DNA from: Thalassomonas sp. M1454
GTDB lineage: Bacteria > Pseudomonadota > Gammaproteobacteria > Enterobacterales > Alteromonadaceae
Direction of reading: 5' to 3'
Length of the DNA stretch: 64,000 bases
NCBI RefSeq assembly: GCF_007097525.1
Contig: NZ_VKDD01000002.1
Coordinates: 620,001-684,000, forward strand
A program made the position numbers and the translations under genes. The stretch's first letter is position 1. The number at the start of each line of letters is the position of its first letter. Under the pieces are notes generated by a model. The model did not search any database, had not been told where the DNA came from, and saw nothing but the letters and a program-made list of their open reading frames with translations. This document shows, one piece after another, positions 54,001 through 62,919 of the stretch.

Positions 54001-55179
54001 TTAAAGCCTTGTAAGTAAGTTAAGCTTATTACTATATTTCTCTTCAATATCCTTAAACGGAGCTCTTTGTTTAGCCTTAACTAGAAAAGATTCAGACTTT
54101 TTAAACTTTCCTAGTTTGTAATATGCTTTAGCTAAACCGAAATAAAACTCGTGCTCGAGAGGATTCATTTGTTTAGCTTTATTATAGTGAACAATTGATT
54201 GCTCATAGTCGCCACGATAAAACGACTCTTCACCTAAGAGAGCGTGATAAAACGGGTTATGTAAACGAACTTTATTTAAGTAATTGTAAATATCATAAGC
54301 TTGATTATTATTGTCGATAGTTTGATATAAAATAGCTAAATTATTCCAAGCATTATGATTTTTGCTATTTAAACTAATCGCATATTTATAACTCGATTCG
54401 GCAAGTTGGAACTCTCCAATATTTTTATACAATAAACCAAGATTAGCCCACGCAGAACTATATTGCGGGTCAATGAGAGTTGATTTTTTGAAATAGGCAT
54501 AGGCCAAATCAAACTCCTTATTAACAATAGCATTCGCTCCCCTATTGTTGTAAAACATAGCGACAACTCTTTCTTTTGAAATGATCTTTTTATTGAAATA
54601 ATGACGCGTACTATAGGGATCAAAATCAATAATCAAATCATTTTTACCCCATATAACTCGAAACGGCGACTTACTATCTCCAGTTATTTTCATATTTACA
54701 TGACCGGTAAGCATATTGTAAGAGCCTTCTCTTACCCAATATTCTGGTATTTCAATTTGTTGAAATTTAACGGTTAATCCAGCCTCATTGGCAAGAGTGT
54801 AAGCGAGTATGGTTAATGATAAACAGTTTGCTGTATTTTGATGATATGCCTGTATAGCTGTTAAATTTGCCCCTTTATTATATTGTAAAGCCCCTGCAGA
54901 CTGATTGAAGAGTTTTGTTAGGAGGGTTTTAGAACGAGCGTAAGGATCTTTAATACGATTAAGCTTACCATGAACAAACTTAGTCATCTCTTCATCTAAT
55001 GCAAAAATATCATCAGGTTCAACTAATTCGTATTGTTGATGAGTTATAAAAAACTGGTCTGCTCTTAAGTCGTCAGGTTGGTAATTTTCTTCAGCAATTA
55101 CAGGTGGTAGCGCGGTGTTGCTGCAACTAAAGCATAAGCAACTTACAAATATTAATATAAATATCTTACATCTATACAT
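54001..55179 (-). CDS. Transglutaminase-like / TPR lipoprotein
   Basis: About 392 residues, exported; the start region is Cys-rich (ILIFVSCLCFSC) and a lipid-modified Cys is likely. Residues ~80-190 form a transglutaminase-like domain with Cys in NTANCLSLTILAYTLA, His in LTGHVNMKI and Asp in LIIDFDP. At least four TPR units follow (AYFKKSTLIDPQYSSAWANL, SYKYAISLNSKNHNAWNNL, HYNKAKQMNPLEHEFYFGL and so on). ATG 55179 has GAGG 5 nt upstream and is preferred to TTG 55194. Possibly handles cell-wall or exported peptides together with the M28 enzyme. Confidence 0.82.
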   Translation of the reverse strand: MYRCKIFILIFVSCLCFSCSNTALPPVIAEENYQPDDLRADQFFITHQQYELVEPDDIFALDEEMTKFVHGKLNRIKDPYARSKTLLTKLFNQSAGALQYNKGANLTAIQAYHQNTANCLSLTILAYTLANEAGLTVKFQQIEIPEYWVREGSYNMLTGHVNMKITGDSKSPFRVIWGKNDLIIDFDPYSTRHYFNKKIISKERVVAMFYNNRGANAIVNKEFDLAYAYFKKSTLIDPQYSSAWANLGLLYKNIGEFQLAESSYKYAISLNSKNHNAWNNLAILYQTIDNNNQAYDIYNYLNKVRLHNPFYHALLGEESFYRGDYEQSIVHYNKAKQMNPLEHEFYFGLAKAYYKLGKFKKSESFLVKAKQRAPFKDIEEKYSNKLNLLTRL

Positions 55180-55280
55180 ACATGCCTCAATCAACCAAGC
55201 TTATATATAAATATAACCAATAATTAAGATTTATGTGTAATTTAGTATAAATGAAATATAAATTTACAAAATAACAGATG

Positions 55281-55371
55281 AAGTTATGTGGTTTTTACAA
55301 GGATGTATTGAAAACCTGGAGATAGTAACAAGACAGAAAGCAAAAAGCCTGCTAGTAAGCAGGCTTTTTTG
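55281..55371. repeat. Duplicated tRNA-Ser downstream segment, copy 1
   Basis: Matches 62824-62914 almost base for base (AAGTTATGTGGTTTTTACA..., then ACCTGGAGATAGTAACAAGA), including the terminator. In both loci it is downstream of tRNA-Ser on the minus strand. Confidence 0.85.
55342..55370 (-). terminator. Terminator after the tRNA-Ser remnant
   Basis: AAAAAGCCTGCT / AGCAGGCTTTTT with an AGTA loop; same type as the hairpin after the second tRNA-Ser. Confidence 0.8.
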
Positions 55372-55375
55372 TATA

Positions 55376-55430
55376 TGTCGGTTAGATAGAGATTTGAACT
55401 CTAGCATCAGGTTTAGCGCTACAAACCCAT
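55376..55430 (-). pseudogene. tRNA-Ser remnant
   Basis: GATAGAGATTTGAACTCTAG and GCTACAAACCCAT are identical to parts of the intact tRNA-Ser 115 bp away (its T-arm and variable arm), but between them the sequence has changed, the acceptor is mutated and the anticodon half is missing. Probably left by a tandem duplication of tRNA plus terminator followed by deletion. Confidence 0.75.
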
Positions 55431-55457
55431 TTAATAATTTACATATAATCTGATAGC

Positions 55458-55485
55458 AAAAAGCCCGCTAGATAGCGGGCTTTTT
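55458..55485 (-). terminator. Terminator of tRNA-Ser copy 1
   Basis: AAAAAGCCCGCT / AGCGGGCTTTTT with an AGAT loop, 7 nt after the CCA end. Confidence 0.88.
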
Positions 55486-55491
55486 AGAATA

Positions 55492-55582
55492 TGGCGGTGA
55501 GATAGAGATTTGAACTCTAGATGGGCTACAAACCCATGCCGGTTTTCAAGACCGGTGCTTTCGACCACTCAGCCATCTCACC
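55492..55582 (-). tRNA. tRNA-Ser (anticodon UGA), copy 1
   Basis: 91 nt including encoded CCA. Acceptor GGTGAGA / TCTCACC with discriminator G; anticodon loop CTTGAAA with anticodon TGA; long class II variable arm CATGGGTTTGTAGCCCAT; T-loop TTCAAAT. Identical to the copy at 62920-63010. Confidence 0.96.
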
Positions 55583-55662
55583 AATGACGCGAATTTTAAA
55601 GACTACAGCAGCAGTTGTAAAGCCCTAAAGCTAAGTTTTTATCATATTTTAATAAAAAAATG

Positions 55663-55687
55663 TTTGTTTGTTTAAAAAACAGACAAA
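55663..55687 (-). terminator. Probable terminator of the D-amino-acid operon
   Basis: Minus-strand stem TTTGTCTGTTT / AAACAAACAAA (one mismatch) followed by CATTTTTTT, 20 nt after the alr stop. Confidence 0.55.
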
Positions 55688-55707
55688 AGCACAAATAACT
55701 AAAAATA

Positions 55708-56814
55708 TTAATCGACAATAATGCGCTTTGTTCTTAAAGGCATGCGTGTTAATGCTTCATATCCTATAGTACTAGCATGTTCAGCTACTTCATTAACAGG
55801 TAAACTATTGCCCCACAAAGTAACCTCATCACCGATTTTAACATCAAAAATATCAGTAACATCAATGGTGATCATATCCATCGATACCCTACCAGCAAGT
55901 GGCGCTACTGAGCCATTAACTAAAGTAGGCGTACCATTTTTAGCTATTCTTGGATAACCATCGCCATAACCAATAGCTACGGTAGCGATTTTACTGTCTC
56001 TTTTCGCTGTCCAGTTACCACCATAGCCAACCTGCTCTCCTGATTTCACCTCACGTAAAGAAATTATTTCTGAAAGTAAGGTCATAACTGGCTTAAGCAT
56101 ATCGCCATTGCTGGTATTTCGATCTAAAGGAGAATTACCATACAACATAAAGCCAGGTCGATTCCAATCACAATGAGCTTGTGGCCAAGCAAGAATACCA
56201 GCTGAGTTAGCCATGCTAGTTACAATGTCCTCACCTAAATTTAAACTAGCCTTTAAAGATTGTTTTATATCAGTAAATAAGTTTATTTGCTTTTTCGTAC
56301 TTGGACTATCAGATTCATCAGCACTAGCAAAATGGGTAGTGAGAACAATAGCTTTATCGACATTGTTGCTCGAATGCAACTGTTGATAAAAACTTTCAAC
56401 CTCTGCAGGCTGCACACCTAAGCGATGCATTCCAGTATCAACTTTTAGCCAAACCTTTAATGAATTACTACATTGCGCAGTTAAGATCCAATCAAGTTGC
56501 TGTTGATTCTCCACCATAGTCCAAAAATTCATTTTGTCTGCTATGGCAACTTCTTCTTGTGAAAAGAAACCTTCAAGCAACAAGATAGGCTTATTTATAC
56601 CGGCTACTCTTAATTCAAGTGCTTCTTCGATACAAGCAACGCCGAAAGCTTGAACGTCTTGCTCGAGGATCTGGGCAACGACAACGGCACCATGTCCGTA
56701 AGCATTGGCTTTAATTATTGCTACATTATTAGAGTTAGGAGCTAATTGTTGCGCCACTTTAAAGTTGTGGCGCAGTGCGCTTTTGCTAATAAGTGCTTTT
56801 GCTGGTCTAGCCAT
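55708..56814 (-). CDS. alr: Alanine racemase
   Basis: PLP enzyme interconverting L- and D-alanine. 368 residues; PLP Lys 35 in AIIKANAYGHG, phosphate-binding region and the catalytic Tyr in QVGYGGNW (about 260), SMDMITIDVTD later. It overlaps the upstream transaminase gene by one base (TAATG). As the last gene of an operon with D-amino-acid transaminase and 5-oxoprolinase it is more likely catabolic or interconverting than dedicated to cell-wall synthesis; another racemase could exist elsewhere. Confidence 0.95.
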   Translation of the reverse strand: MARPAKALISKSALRHNFKVAQQLAPNSNNVAIIKANAYGHGAVVVAQILEQDVQAFGVACIEEALELRVAGINKPILLLEGFFSQEEVAIADKMNFWTMVENQQQLDWILTAQCSNSLKVWLKVDTGMHRLGVQPAEVESFYQQLHSSNNVDKAIVLTTHFASADESDSPSTKKQINLFTDIKQSLKASLNLGEDIVTSMANSAGILAWPQAHCDWNRPGFMLYGNSPLDRNTSNGDMLKPVMTLLSEIISLREVKSGEQVGYGGNWTAKRDSKIATVAIGYGDGYPRIAKNGTPTLVNGSVAPLAGRVSMDMITIDVTDIFDVKIGDEVTLWGNSLPVNEVAEHASTIGYEALTRMPLRTKRIIVD

Positions 56815-57671
56815 TAGTAATTGTATTTACCAGCACTGTATAGAGCTTGTGCTTTTAACCACACATCCCCTATTTTACCATCACCAACAGGTTTGCCATT
56901 AAATTCGACAACAGGGGCAACTTCTTTACTTGAACTTGTTACCCAAATTTCATCCGCATTTTCAACTTCATCCATAGTAACAACACGCTCTTCGACTTTT
57001 AAACTTCCATCTTTAGCAAGAATATCTAATAAAATAAGTCGAGTAATACCTGGTAAAATTTGATTATCTAAAGGAGGCGTTGCAATAACACCATCTTTAA
57101 CTATGTATGCGTTACAAGCACTCGCTTCGGTTAGTTCATTATTAGCGTTAAATAATAATGTTTCATTACAACCTTCGGCAAAGCCATGTTGGAAATGCAT
57201 AACGTTACCAAGTAGAGCTGTAGATTTTATGTGGCAGCGTTTCCAACGTAAATCTTCAGTTGAGTTAACTTTATAAGTCTTAGCGATTGCTTTATCAGCA
57301 ACATTTGCCGGCGGGATCTCAAAAGCAAAAGCATAAACTGTTGGTGCTACGTTGTCAGGGTAAGCATGAAAACGTTTGCTATCGGTACCACGACTTACAT
57401 GTAAATAAATACCTAAATTACCGCCACCGTTCTTTTCGATGAGAGTGTTTACTACTTGCGCCCATTTAGCATGGTCCCAATCTAGTTTTATACCAATTAA
57501 GTCCATACCTTCTTGCATACGGTCGATGTGAGGGCCAAAACCAACTAATTTTGTATCGTATGAAGGAATAACTTCGTAAATACCATCACCAAACAAGAAA
57601 CCTCTGTCCATAGGTGATATTTTTGCTTCTTCCATTGGCATAAAAGCGTCATTTAAAAATACAATGCTCAT
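56814..57671 (-). CDS. dat: D-amino-acid transaminase
   Basis: Fold-type IV PLP aminotransferase that moves the amino group between D-alanine, 2-oxoglutarate, pyruvate and D-glutamate. 285 residues. RWKRCHIKSTALLGNV with PLP Lys 149 is the D-amino-acid transaminase form of the motif, rather than the branched-chain form; GDGIYEVI at 29-36 and DNQILPGITRLILLDI also fit. Directly coupled to alr. Confidence 0.88.
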   Translation of the reverse strand: MSIVFLNDAFMPMEEAKISPMDRGFLFGDGIYEVIPSYDTKLVGFGPHIDRMQEGMDLIGIKLDWDHAKWAQVVNTLIEKNGGGNLGIYLHVSRGTDSKRFHAYPDNVAPTVYAFAFEIPPANVADKAIAKTYKVNSTEDLRWKRCHIKSTALLGNVMHFQHGFAEGCNETLLFNANNELTEASACNAYIVKDGVIATPPLDNQILPGITRLILLDILAKDGSLKVEERVVTMDEVENADEIWVTSSSKEVAPVVEFNGKPVGDGKIGDVWLKAQALYSAGKYNY

Positions 57672-57689
57672 AATGTTCTCTTAAAAATT

Positions 57690-58541
57690 TTATATAAATT
57701 GGGTTAATTTTCTTAAATCATGGATTAGCTCATGTCCGGCACTAACGGGTAAGCTATCTTCGGTTAATGTGTTTTCGCGAGTAACGCCGTCAACACTGCC
57801 TCTTTCGGATATATACTTCAAAATAGCTAAAGAATCGACTTGGGCTAACAAATCTTTTTCAGTCCATAGCCCTAAAAAGGCGATAATGCCATAGGCAGCC
57901 CAATTAGATACATCTGCAATGAGTAATTCATCACACTCAGTATAAGCTGGTGTAATGTTTAAATTACTTATCGCTTCTTTAATATTACCCATACCAATTT
58001 CATTACCACCATCACCGATAGCAATAGTAGGACATGTTGCCTCGATTAAAAAGTAATCAAAACAAGCACAACGTGCGCTAATATCTTCGCCGCGCATATT
58101 AAAGTAACCACCTTGCTCAGATAGGCCAGGACGTTCAATAGATATTACAGCTTCTGGTTTTAATAAGTTTAATGTATCAATAGCTTCTTGCTTGGCATTT
58201 GATAAATCGCCAACATTAAGTTTATGAACTCTATATTCATCTTTTATTGCTGATGCAAATGGGTCACCACAAACTAATATAGGGTAAGCGCCTATGGCCT
58301 CTAAGGCATTATACAATGCAATAGCCCCAACTGGTCCATCTGTTTCAAATGTATCATCAACAGGAAAACCCGTACCGATTAAAACCGTTCCAGAAACTGC
58401 AAATAATTTTTGTGCCGCACGCAAATAATACCCTGTATTAAGTGCACCTTGGACATCTTTCATGCCTCTTGGATTACGAGCCACCATTAAATCTTCAATT
58501 GTTTTACTAAGCTCAAGCTCAGCTATGTTGTTTTCTGTCAC
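57690..58541 (-). CDS. DUF4392 protein, D-glutamate cyclase-like
   Basis: A 283-residue cytosolic protein with the DUF4392 pattern: VSGTVLIGTGFPVDDTFETDGPVGA near the N-terminus, SIERPGLSEQGGYFNMRG and AIGDGGNEIGMGNIKEA. DUF4392 is the C-terminal domain of animal D-glutamate cyclase (DGLUCY), which interconverts D-glutamate and 5-oxo-D-proline. Its position between pxpC and the D-amino-acid transaminase fits this activity. Activity of the isolated bacterial domain is inferred. Confidence 0.85.
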   Translation of the reverse strand: MTENNIAELELSKTIEDLMVARNPRGMKDVQGALNTGYYLRAAQKLFAVSGTVLIGTGFPVDDTFETDGPVGAIALYNALEAIGAYPILVCGDPFASAIKDEYRVHKLNVGDLSNAKQEAIDTLNLLKPEAVISIERPGLSEQGGYFNMRGEDISARCACFDYFLIEATCPTIAIGDGGNEIGMGNIKEAISNLNITPAYTECDELLIADVSNWAAYGIIAFLGLWTEKDLLAQVDSLAILKYISERGSVDGVTRENTLTEDSLPVSAGHELIHDLRKLTQFI

Positions 58542-58551
58542 TTTATACTCG

Positions 58552-59523
58552 CTAACTTAATAATTTTTCAATAGGTTCAATTGCATTTAACTCAATATTA
58601 GCTTGCTCTAAATGAAGTAAATTGTGGGCATCTTCTATTGTTATTTGTTCGAATAAGATCTTAGCTCCTTGCCCACATTGTGCGAGTTTAGCTAAATCAA
58701 GAGAAAATACAGAACCAATTTTGGGATAACCACCAATGGTTTGACGATCATTCATTAACACTATAGGTTGGCCATTTGCAGGAACTTGAATTGCCCCTAA
58801 ACAGATACCTTCAGATAAGATACCATCAACGTTTGGCTTAATTACCGGCCCTTCTAGTCTATAGCCCATACGATCAAAGCTTTCTGAAACTGTATACTCA
58901 CTGGAGAAAAACTGGTGCTTTTGAACTTGGCTAAACGCGTCTTGCTGATAACCTAAAATGACTCGTAATTTAACCACACTATCATAGCTAGGGATTTGCG
59001 ATGCTTTAAAGTGAGGAATCTGTTTTTGTGGAGTACAGCTAAGCAGTTGACCTTGTTCTATTTTAGTGCCGTTAATGCCACCAATACCTTCACGAGTAAC
59101 GGTACTTGTACTACCAAACGTAGGCTCAATATTAAAACCGCCTTTAACCGCTATATATACTCTTAAACCTGAAGTTGCAAAACCAAATGAAATAAGATCG
59201 CCTTGCTTAATAGCAATACATTGCCATTGTGGCATTTTTTCGCCATTGACGGTGAAATCTATAACGGCCCCTGTAACACAGATTGTCGTATTAACTTGGC
59301 TTGTTAACTCTAAGCCGCCTACCGTTAACTCGATAGCACTGTCATTTAAATTATTTTGCAGTAATTTATTCGCCATTTTAAATGCATGAGGATCTAGCGG
59401 ACCACCAGTGGTTAAGCCGATATTATGTTGCCCATATCTACCTAAATCTTGGATCAGGCTAAGCATGCCTGGTTTTTCAACCACCATACCTATATTGCTA
59501 GAGGCTTTAGCTATGTTGCTCAT
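58552..59523 (-). CDS. pxpC: 5-oxoprolinase subunit PxpC (KipA/biotin-dependent carboxylase-like)
   Basis: Subunit of the ATP-dependent bacterial 5-oxoprolinase PxpABC. 323 residues; GMLSLIQDLGRYGQHNIGLTTGGPLD near the N-terminus and MNDRQTIGGYPKIG near the C-terminus are typical of the KipA/allophanate hydrolase subunit 2 family. Overlaps pxpB by 4 nt. Confidence 0.93.
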   Translation of the reverse strand: MSNIAKASSNIGMVVEKPGMLSLIQDLGRYGQHNIGLTTGGPLDPHAFKMANKLLQNNLNDSAIELTVGGLELTSQVNTTICVTGAVIDFTVNGEKMPQWQCIAIKQGDLISFGFATSGLRVYIAVKGGFNIEPTFGSTSTVTREGIGGINGTKIEQGQLLSCTPQKQIPHFKASQIPSYDSVVKLRVILGYQQDAFSQVQKHQFFSSEYTVSESFDRMGYRLEGPVIKPNVDGILSEGICLGAIQVPANGQPIVLMNDRQTIGGYPKIGSVFSLDLAKLAQCGQGAKILFEQITIEDAHNLLHLEQANIELNAIEPIEKLLS

Positions 59524-60197
59524 AACTCACCTCCTAATGCTAAATATTGCTCACGATCTATGGCTTTAAATTTTACAATATCGCCAACTTCTACTGGCAT
59601 AGTTGGATTTGCTTTAGGGTCAAACATTGCAATAGGACAAGAGCCTATAAGATTCCATCCACCAGGTGATTCTGCAGGATAAATGGCTGTTTGCCTGTCG
59701 GCTATGGCAACGGCACCTTTTGGAACTTTTAATCTTGGTGATGATAATCTAGGTGCAGCAATACGCTCATCCACTTCACCTAAATAGGCGAAACCTGGGG
59801 CAAATCCTATTGCATAAACAAGGTATTCACCCTGCTGGTGTATATCAATTACTTCATCAGTTGTTAAATTAGCTCGTTTAGCTAGATCAACTAAATCCGC
59901 GCCAGATTCAGCAGAATAATAGACAGGTAAAGTAACAACTTTACCTGAGTTTTCATTAGCATCAGATAAATTTGATAGAGAGGAATTGATAATATGTCTA
60001 ACATGGAAGCCATCAGTTTGCATTGGATTGTATATAACAAGCAAAGATGCATAAGATGGTACTAAATCAATTAGTACACTACCCAAAGACTCTTTTAAAA
60101 GTACACATGCTTGTTGTACCTGCAAAGAGACATTTTTTGACGCTTGTTCAGCAAAGTAAATGATAAAGGAGTTTTCACCAGCAACAGAAACTTTCAT
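59520..60197 (-). CDS. pxpB: 5-oxoprolinase subunit PxpB (KipI-like)
   Basis: 225 residues of the allophanate hydrolase subunit 1/KipI family: LPVYYSAESGADLVDLA, YLVYAIGFAPGFAYLGEVD, and APRLSSPRLKVPKGAVAIA. Forms the phosphorylating part of 5-oxoprolinase with PxpC. Starts at the stop codon of pxpA (TAATG, 1-nt overlap). Confidence 0.93.
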   Translation of the reverse strand: MKVSVAGENSFIIYFAEQASKNVSLQVQQACVLLKESLGSVLIDLVPSYASLLVIYNPMQTDGFHVRHIINSSLSNLSDANENSGKVVTLPVYYSAESGADLVDLAKRANLTTDEVIDIHQQGEYLVYAIGFAPGFAYLGEVDERIAAPRLSSPRLKVPKGAVAIADRQTAIYPAESPGGWNLIGSCPIAMFDPKANPTMPVEVGDIVKFKAIDREQYLALGGEL

Positions 60198-60928
60198 TAT
60201 GAAATAAGGTCCCTAATTGCTTCAATTGCATTAATACCTTCAATATTATCACCATGAACGCATAATGAATCCGCATGAATGGCTAAAGTATTACCACTAA
60301 CGGTAGTAACAGTGCCCTGCTCTTTAAGTTGTAAGACTTGTGCAAGCATTTTATCTTTAGAGTGTACAGCTCCTGGTTTAGTTCTTGCTAGTAACTTGCC
60401 ATCATCGTCATAGCATCTGTCAGCAAAGGCTTCAAACCAAAGTTTAATGTTAAATTCATTAGCCTCAGCAAGATGTATATTGTGTGCAGGGGTTGCTTGT
60501 AGCATTAAAACTAAAGGCTCAGGGAAACTGGCAATAGCTTGCATAATCGCTTTACGCACTTCAATATTTGCCATCATGTCATTGTATAACGCGCCATGAG
60601 GCTTAACATACTCAAGAGTTAAACCTTGAGCTTTAGCCATACCGCTCATTGCAGACATTTGGTAATGCATAAAAGCAATTATTTCTGCACTCGAACAATT
60701 CATTGAACGACGGCCAAAACCTACCAAGTCTGGGTATCCTGGGTGAGCACCAACAGTAACATTGTGTTGTTTTGCTAGTGCTAAGGTTTTCTGCATAACT
60801 AAAGGGTCACCAGCATGGAAACCACACGCTATATTTGCTTGGTCAATATGAGGCATAACAGCTGCATCTAGACCCATGGTCCAAGAGCCATAACTTTCGC
60901 CTAAATCGCAATTTAATTGTAAAGACAT
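60197..60928 (-). CDS. pxpA: 5-oxoprolinase subunit PxpA (LamB/YcsF family)
   Basis: 243 residues; the YcsF signature LNCDLGESYG, IDQANIACGFHAGDP and GAHPGYPDLVGFGRR are complete. PxpA performs the ring-opening step of 5-oxoproline to glutamate. ATG 60928 is preferred to the in-frame GTG 60937 because of the family start and an AAGTGA ribosome-binding site. 33 nt after the DUF1445 gene. Confidence 0.94.
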   Translation of the reverse strand: MSLQLNCDLGESYGSWTMGLDAAVMPHIDQANIACGFHAGDPLVMQKTLALAKQHNVTVGAHPGYPDLVGFGRRSMNCSSAEIIAFMHYQMSAMSGMAKAQGLTLEYVKPHGALYNDMMANIEVRKAIMQAIASFPEPLVLMLQATPAHNIHLAEANEFNIKLWFEAFADRCYDDDGKLLARTKPGAVHSKDKMLAQVLQLKEQGTVTTVSGNTLAIHADSLCVHGDNIEGINAIEAIRDLIS

Positions 60929-60960
60929 ATCTATCACTTTAATTTAATACTAATTTTTGA

Positions 60961-61749
60961 CTACATCACTGCTAATTTACTATTTGGTAAATCAGTAACT
61001 AACATACAACCCGGACTGTGTGTTATACAAAATGGTGGTTTTGCTTGCTCTAAAGCCACTTGCGGCGTTACCCCACAAGCCCAAAAAACAGGTTGCTCAC
61101 CATCTTTTATTGTTACTGCATCACCATAGTCTGTAATGTTTATATCATCAATACCAATCATTTTAGGGTCGCCAAAATGGATTGGAGCGCCATGAACCGA
61201 AGGAAAACGGGTACATATTTGAATTGCTCGAATTGCATCGCTTGGGTTAAATGGACGCATACTAACAACCATATTGCCTTTAAAAGGCCCTGCTGGTTTA
61301 CATGCAATATTAGTACGGTACATAGGTACGTTGACATTCTCGGTAACATTACGAACTTCAAGGCCGTCAGCGATTAAGCTTTCTTCAAATGAAAATGAGC
61401 AACCAAGGGCGAAGGTAACTAAATCATCACGCCAGTAATGTGTAATATCTGAAACTTCTTCTGATAATTTACCGTCTTTAAATATGCGATAACTTGGAAT
61501 ATCAGTTCTTAAATCAAGATCAGCTGCTATCTCACCTAGCCCATAGTCACCAGGGTTTTCTGATACTGCAATAAGAGGACATGGTTTCTGGTTTAGCTGA
61601 CAAAATTTCAAAAAATCAGCCGCCCATTCCTTTGGTAGCATAACTAAATTACATTGAACAAAGCCTTGGCAAAAACCGGAAGTATTGCCTGAATGCTCGC
61701 CTGTTCGGATCTTATGCCTTAATTGTAAAGGACTTAGGTTAGTAGTCAT
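60961..61749 (-). CDS. DUF1445 putative hydro-lyase, D-glutamate cyclase-like
   Basis: A 262-residue cytosolic protein of the YcsI/DUF1445 family: [50 protein letters not shown] and [10 protein letters not shown]. Members are labelled putative hydro-lyases, and DUF1445 is the N-terminal region of animal D-glutamate cyclase (DGLUCY). Here it is the first gene of the operon, with the matching second domain (DUF4392) four genes downstream. A short stem-loop ACTCTTA / TAAGAGT lies in its leader at 61775-61797. Confidence 0.88.
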   Translation of the reverse strand: MTTNLSPLQLRHKIRTGEHSGNTSGFCQGFVQCNLVMLPKEWAADFLKFCQLNQKPCPLIAVSENPGDYGLGEIAADLDLRTDIPSYRIFKDGKLSEEVSDITHYWRDDLVTFALGCSFSFEESLIADGLEVRNVTENVNVPMYRTNIACKPAGPFKGNMVVSMRPFNPSDAIRAIQICTRFPSVHGAPIHFGDPKMIGIDDINITDYGDAVTIKDGEQPVFWACGVTPQVALEQAKPPFCITHSPGCMLVTDLPNSKLAVM

Positions 61750-62216
61750 TTTATGCTCTATTATTTTTATATAAACTCTTAAATCAAAACTAAGAGTGGA
61801 ATTAATTGCCGCTATTGTAAATTAAATATTCAAAGCTAGAAACAAAATAATTTGCGCGTTTAAGCAGTTAAACATACATATCTATTGTTCACAATATTAA
61901 TCATAAGCGTAATTTATATCAAACACTATTAATACTAATTTTACAGATATAATTAAAATAATAGAAATCTATTTTTTATCATTTTTTGTTTGAAACATGC
62001 TCTAACGCCTATTCTATGTGCTAATCATGACAAATTATAAAATATAAATTGCCTGTGGAGCTTTATTAATGATTAGCCAAGTAAGTAAATCTAATCACTA
62101 AATATATATTGCAGATAACGTCACTGGTTAAATGAAGAGATTGTGCAGAATATTAGCCTGATGAAATAAAACGCTAATTAGCAAGTAGGAAAACAAATAA
62201 GATAAATTATAGGCAT
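61750..62216. other. Non-coding stretch upstream of the D-amino-acid operon
   Basis: AT-rich promoter region with no convincing gene. It holds the 7-bp inverted repeat at 61775-61797 (26 nt before the DUF1445 start), a possible operator. A 10-codon ORF at 62069-62101 behind TGGAG is too short to support. Confidence 0.4.
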
Positions 62217-62245
62217 AAAAAAAGTCGCTATAAAGCGACTTTTTA
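62217..62245 (-). terminator. Intrinsic terminator of the HU gene
   Basis: Minus-strand stem AAAGTCGCT / AGCGACTTT with a short TTAT loop and T-run, 24 nt after the stop. Confidence 0.92.
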
Positions 62246-62268
62246 CTTCAACATTTAAATTCTGTTGA

Positions 62269-62544
62269 TTAAGAATTCACAGCATCTTTTAATGCTTTAC
62301 CAGCTTTAAAGCTAGGAACTTTAGCTGCTTTGATTTGGATCTCAGCACCAGTTTGTGGGTTACGGCCAGTACGAGCTGCACGGTCGCTAACTTTGTAAGT
62401 ACCAAAACCAACTAGTGAAACTTCACCACCGCTAGCTAATTCTGCAGTAACTGTAGAAATTAGGCTATCTAGAGCACGACCAGCAGAAGCTTTAGAAAGA
62501 TCAGCGCCTTCAGCGATTTTATTAATTAATTCACTTTTGTTCAT
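62269..62544 (-). CDS. HU family DNA-binding protein
   Basis: A 91-residue histone-like protein that bends and compacts DNA. Starts [19 protein letters not shown] and carries the DNA-contacting arm [18 protein letters not shown] with the conserved Pro. Whether it is HU-alpha or HU-beta cannot be told from sequence alone. A good GGGACAT ribosome-binding region precedes the ATG. Confidence 0.95.
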   Translation of the reverse strand: MNKSELINKIAEGADLSKASAGRALDSLISTVTAELASGGEVSLVGFGTYKVSDRAARTGRNPQTGAEIQIKAAKVPSFKAGKALKDAVNS

Positions 62545-62823
62545 TGTATATGTCCCTTAAATTTATTTATTTTATTAAGTTGTTTTTATTGTCGAAATCC
62601 ATACTAAGAAAGAAATACAGTGGGATCAAGAAAAAAATCACACTTTTTGTGTTTTTTTATAAGAAAAGTGCGAAAACCGCATAAAAACTGGCTTTACAGG
62701 TGTTTTTCAATGATAAAAATTGATTTTTAACTAGGCCATGTTCAATTAACCGAACACTTGAGTGATGTTTTTTTAAACAGTTAACTTGCTTAATTTATGA
62801 TTTTGCGGTTCTATTCATCCCAA
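62545..62823. other. HU promoter region
   Basis: AT-rich, no ORF. AAAAAGTGTGATTTTTT-like AT tracts at 62630-62660 may bend DNA near the HU promoter. Nothing else recognised. Confidence 0.35.
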
Positions 62824-62914
62824 AAGTTATGTGGTTTTTACAGGGATGTATCAAAAACCTGGAGATAGTAACAAGACAGAAAGTAAAAAGCCTGCTAGTT
62901 AAGCAGGCTTTTTA
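62824..62914. repeat. Duplicated tRNA-Ser downstream segment, copy 2
   Basis: Near-identical to 55281-55371, with a few substitutions (ACAGGGATGTATCAA versus ACAAGGATGTATTGA) and including the hairpin. Confidence 0.85.
62885..62913 (-). terminator. Terminator of tRNA-Ser copy 2
   Basis: AAAAAGCCTGCT / AGCAGGCTTTTT around AGTTA, 6 nt after the tRNA CCA end. Confidence 0.88.
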
Positions 62915-62919
62915 GGATA

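Noticed and set aside
62069-62101. Ten-codon ORF between the D-amino-acid operon and HU
   Set aside because: Such ORFs are expected by chance and nothing else supports it.
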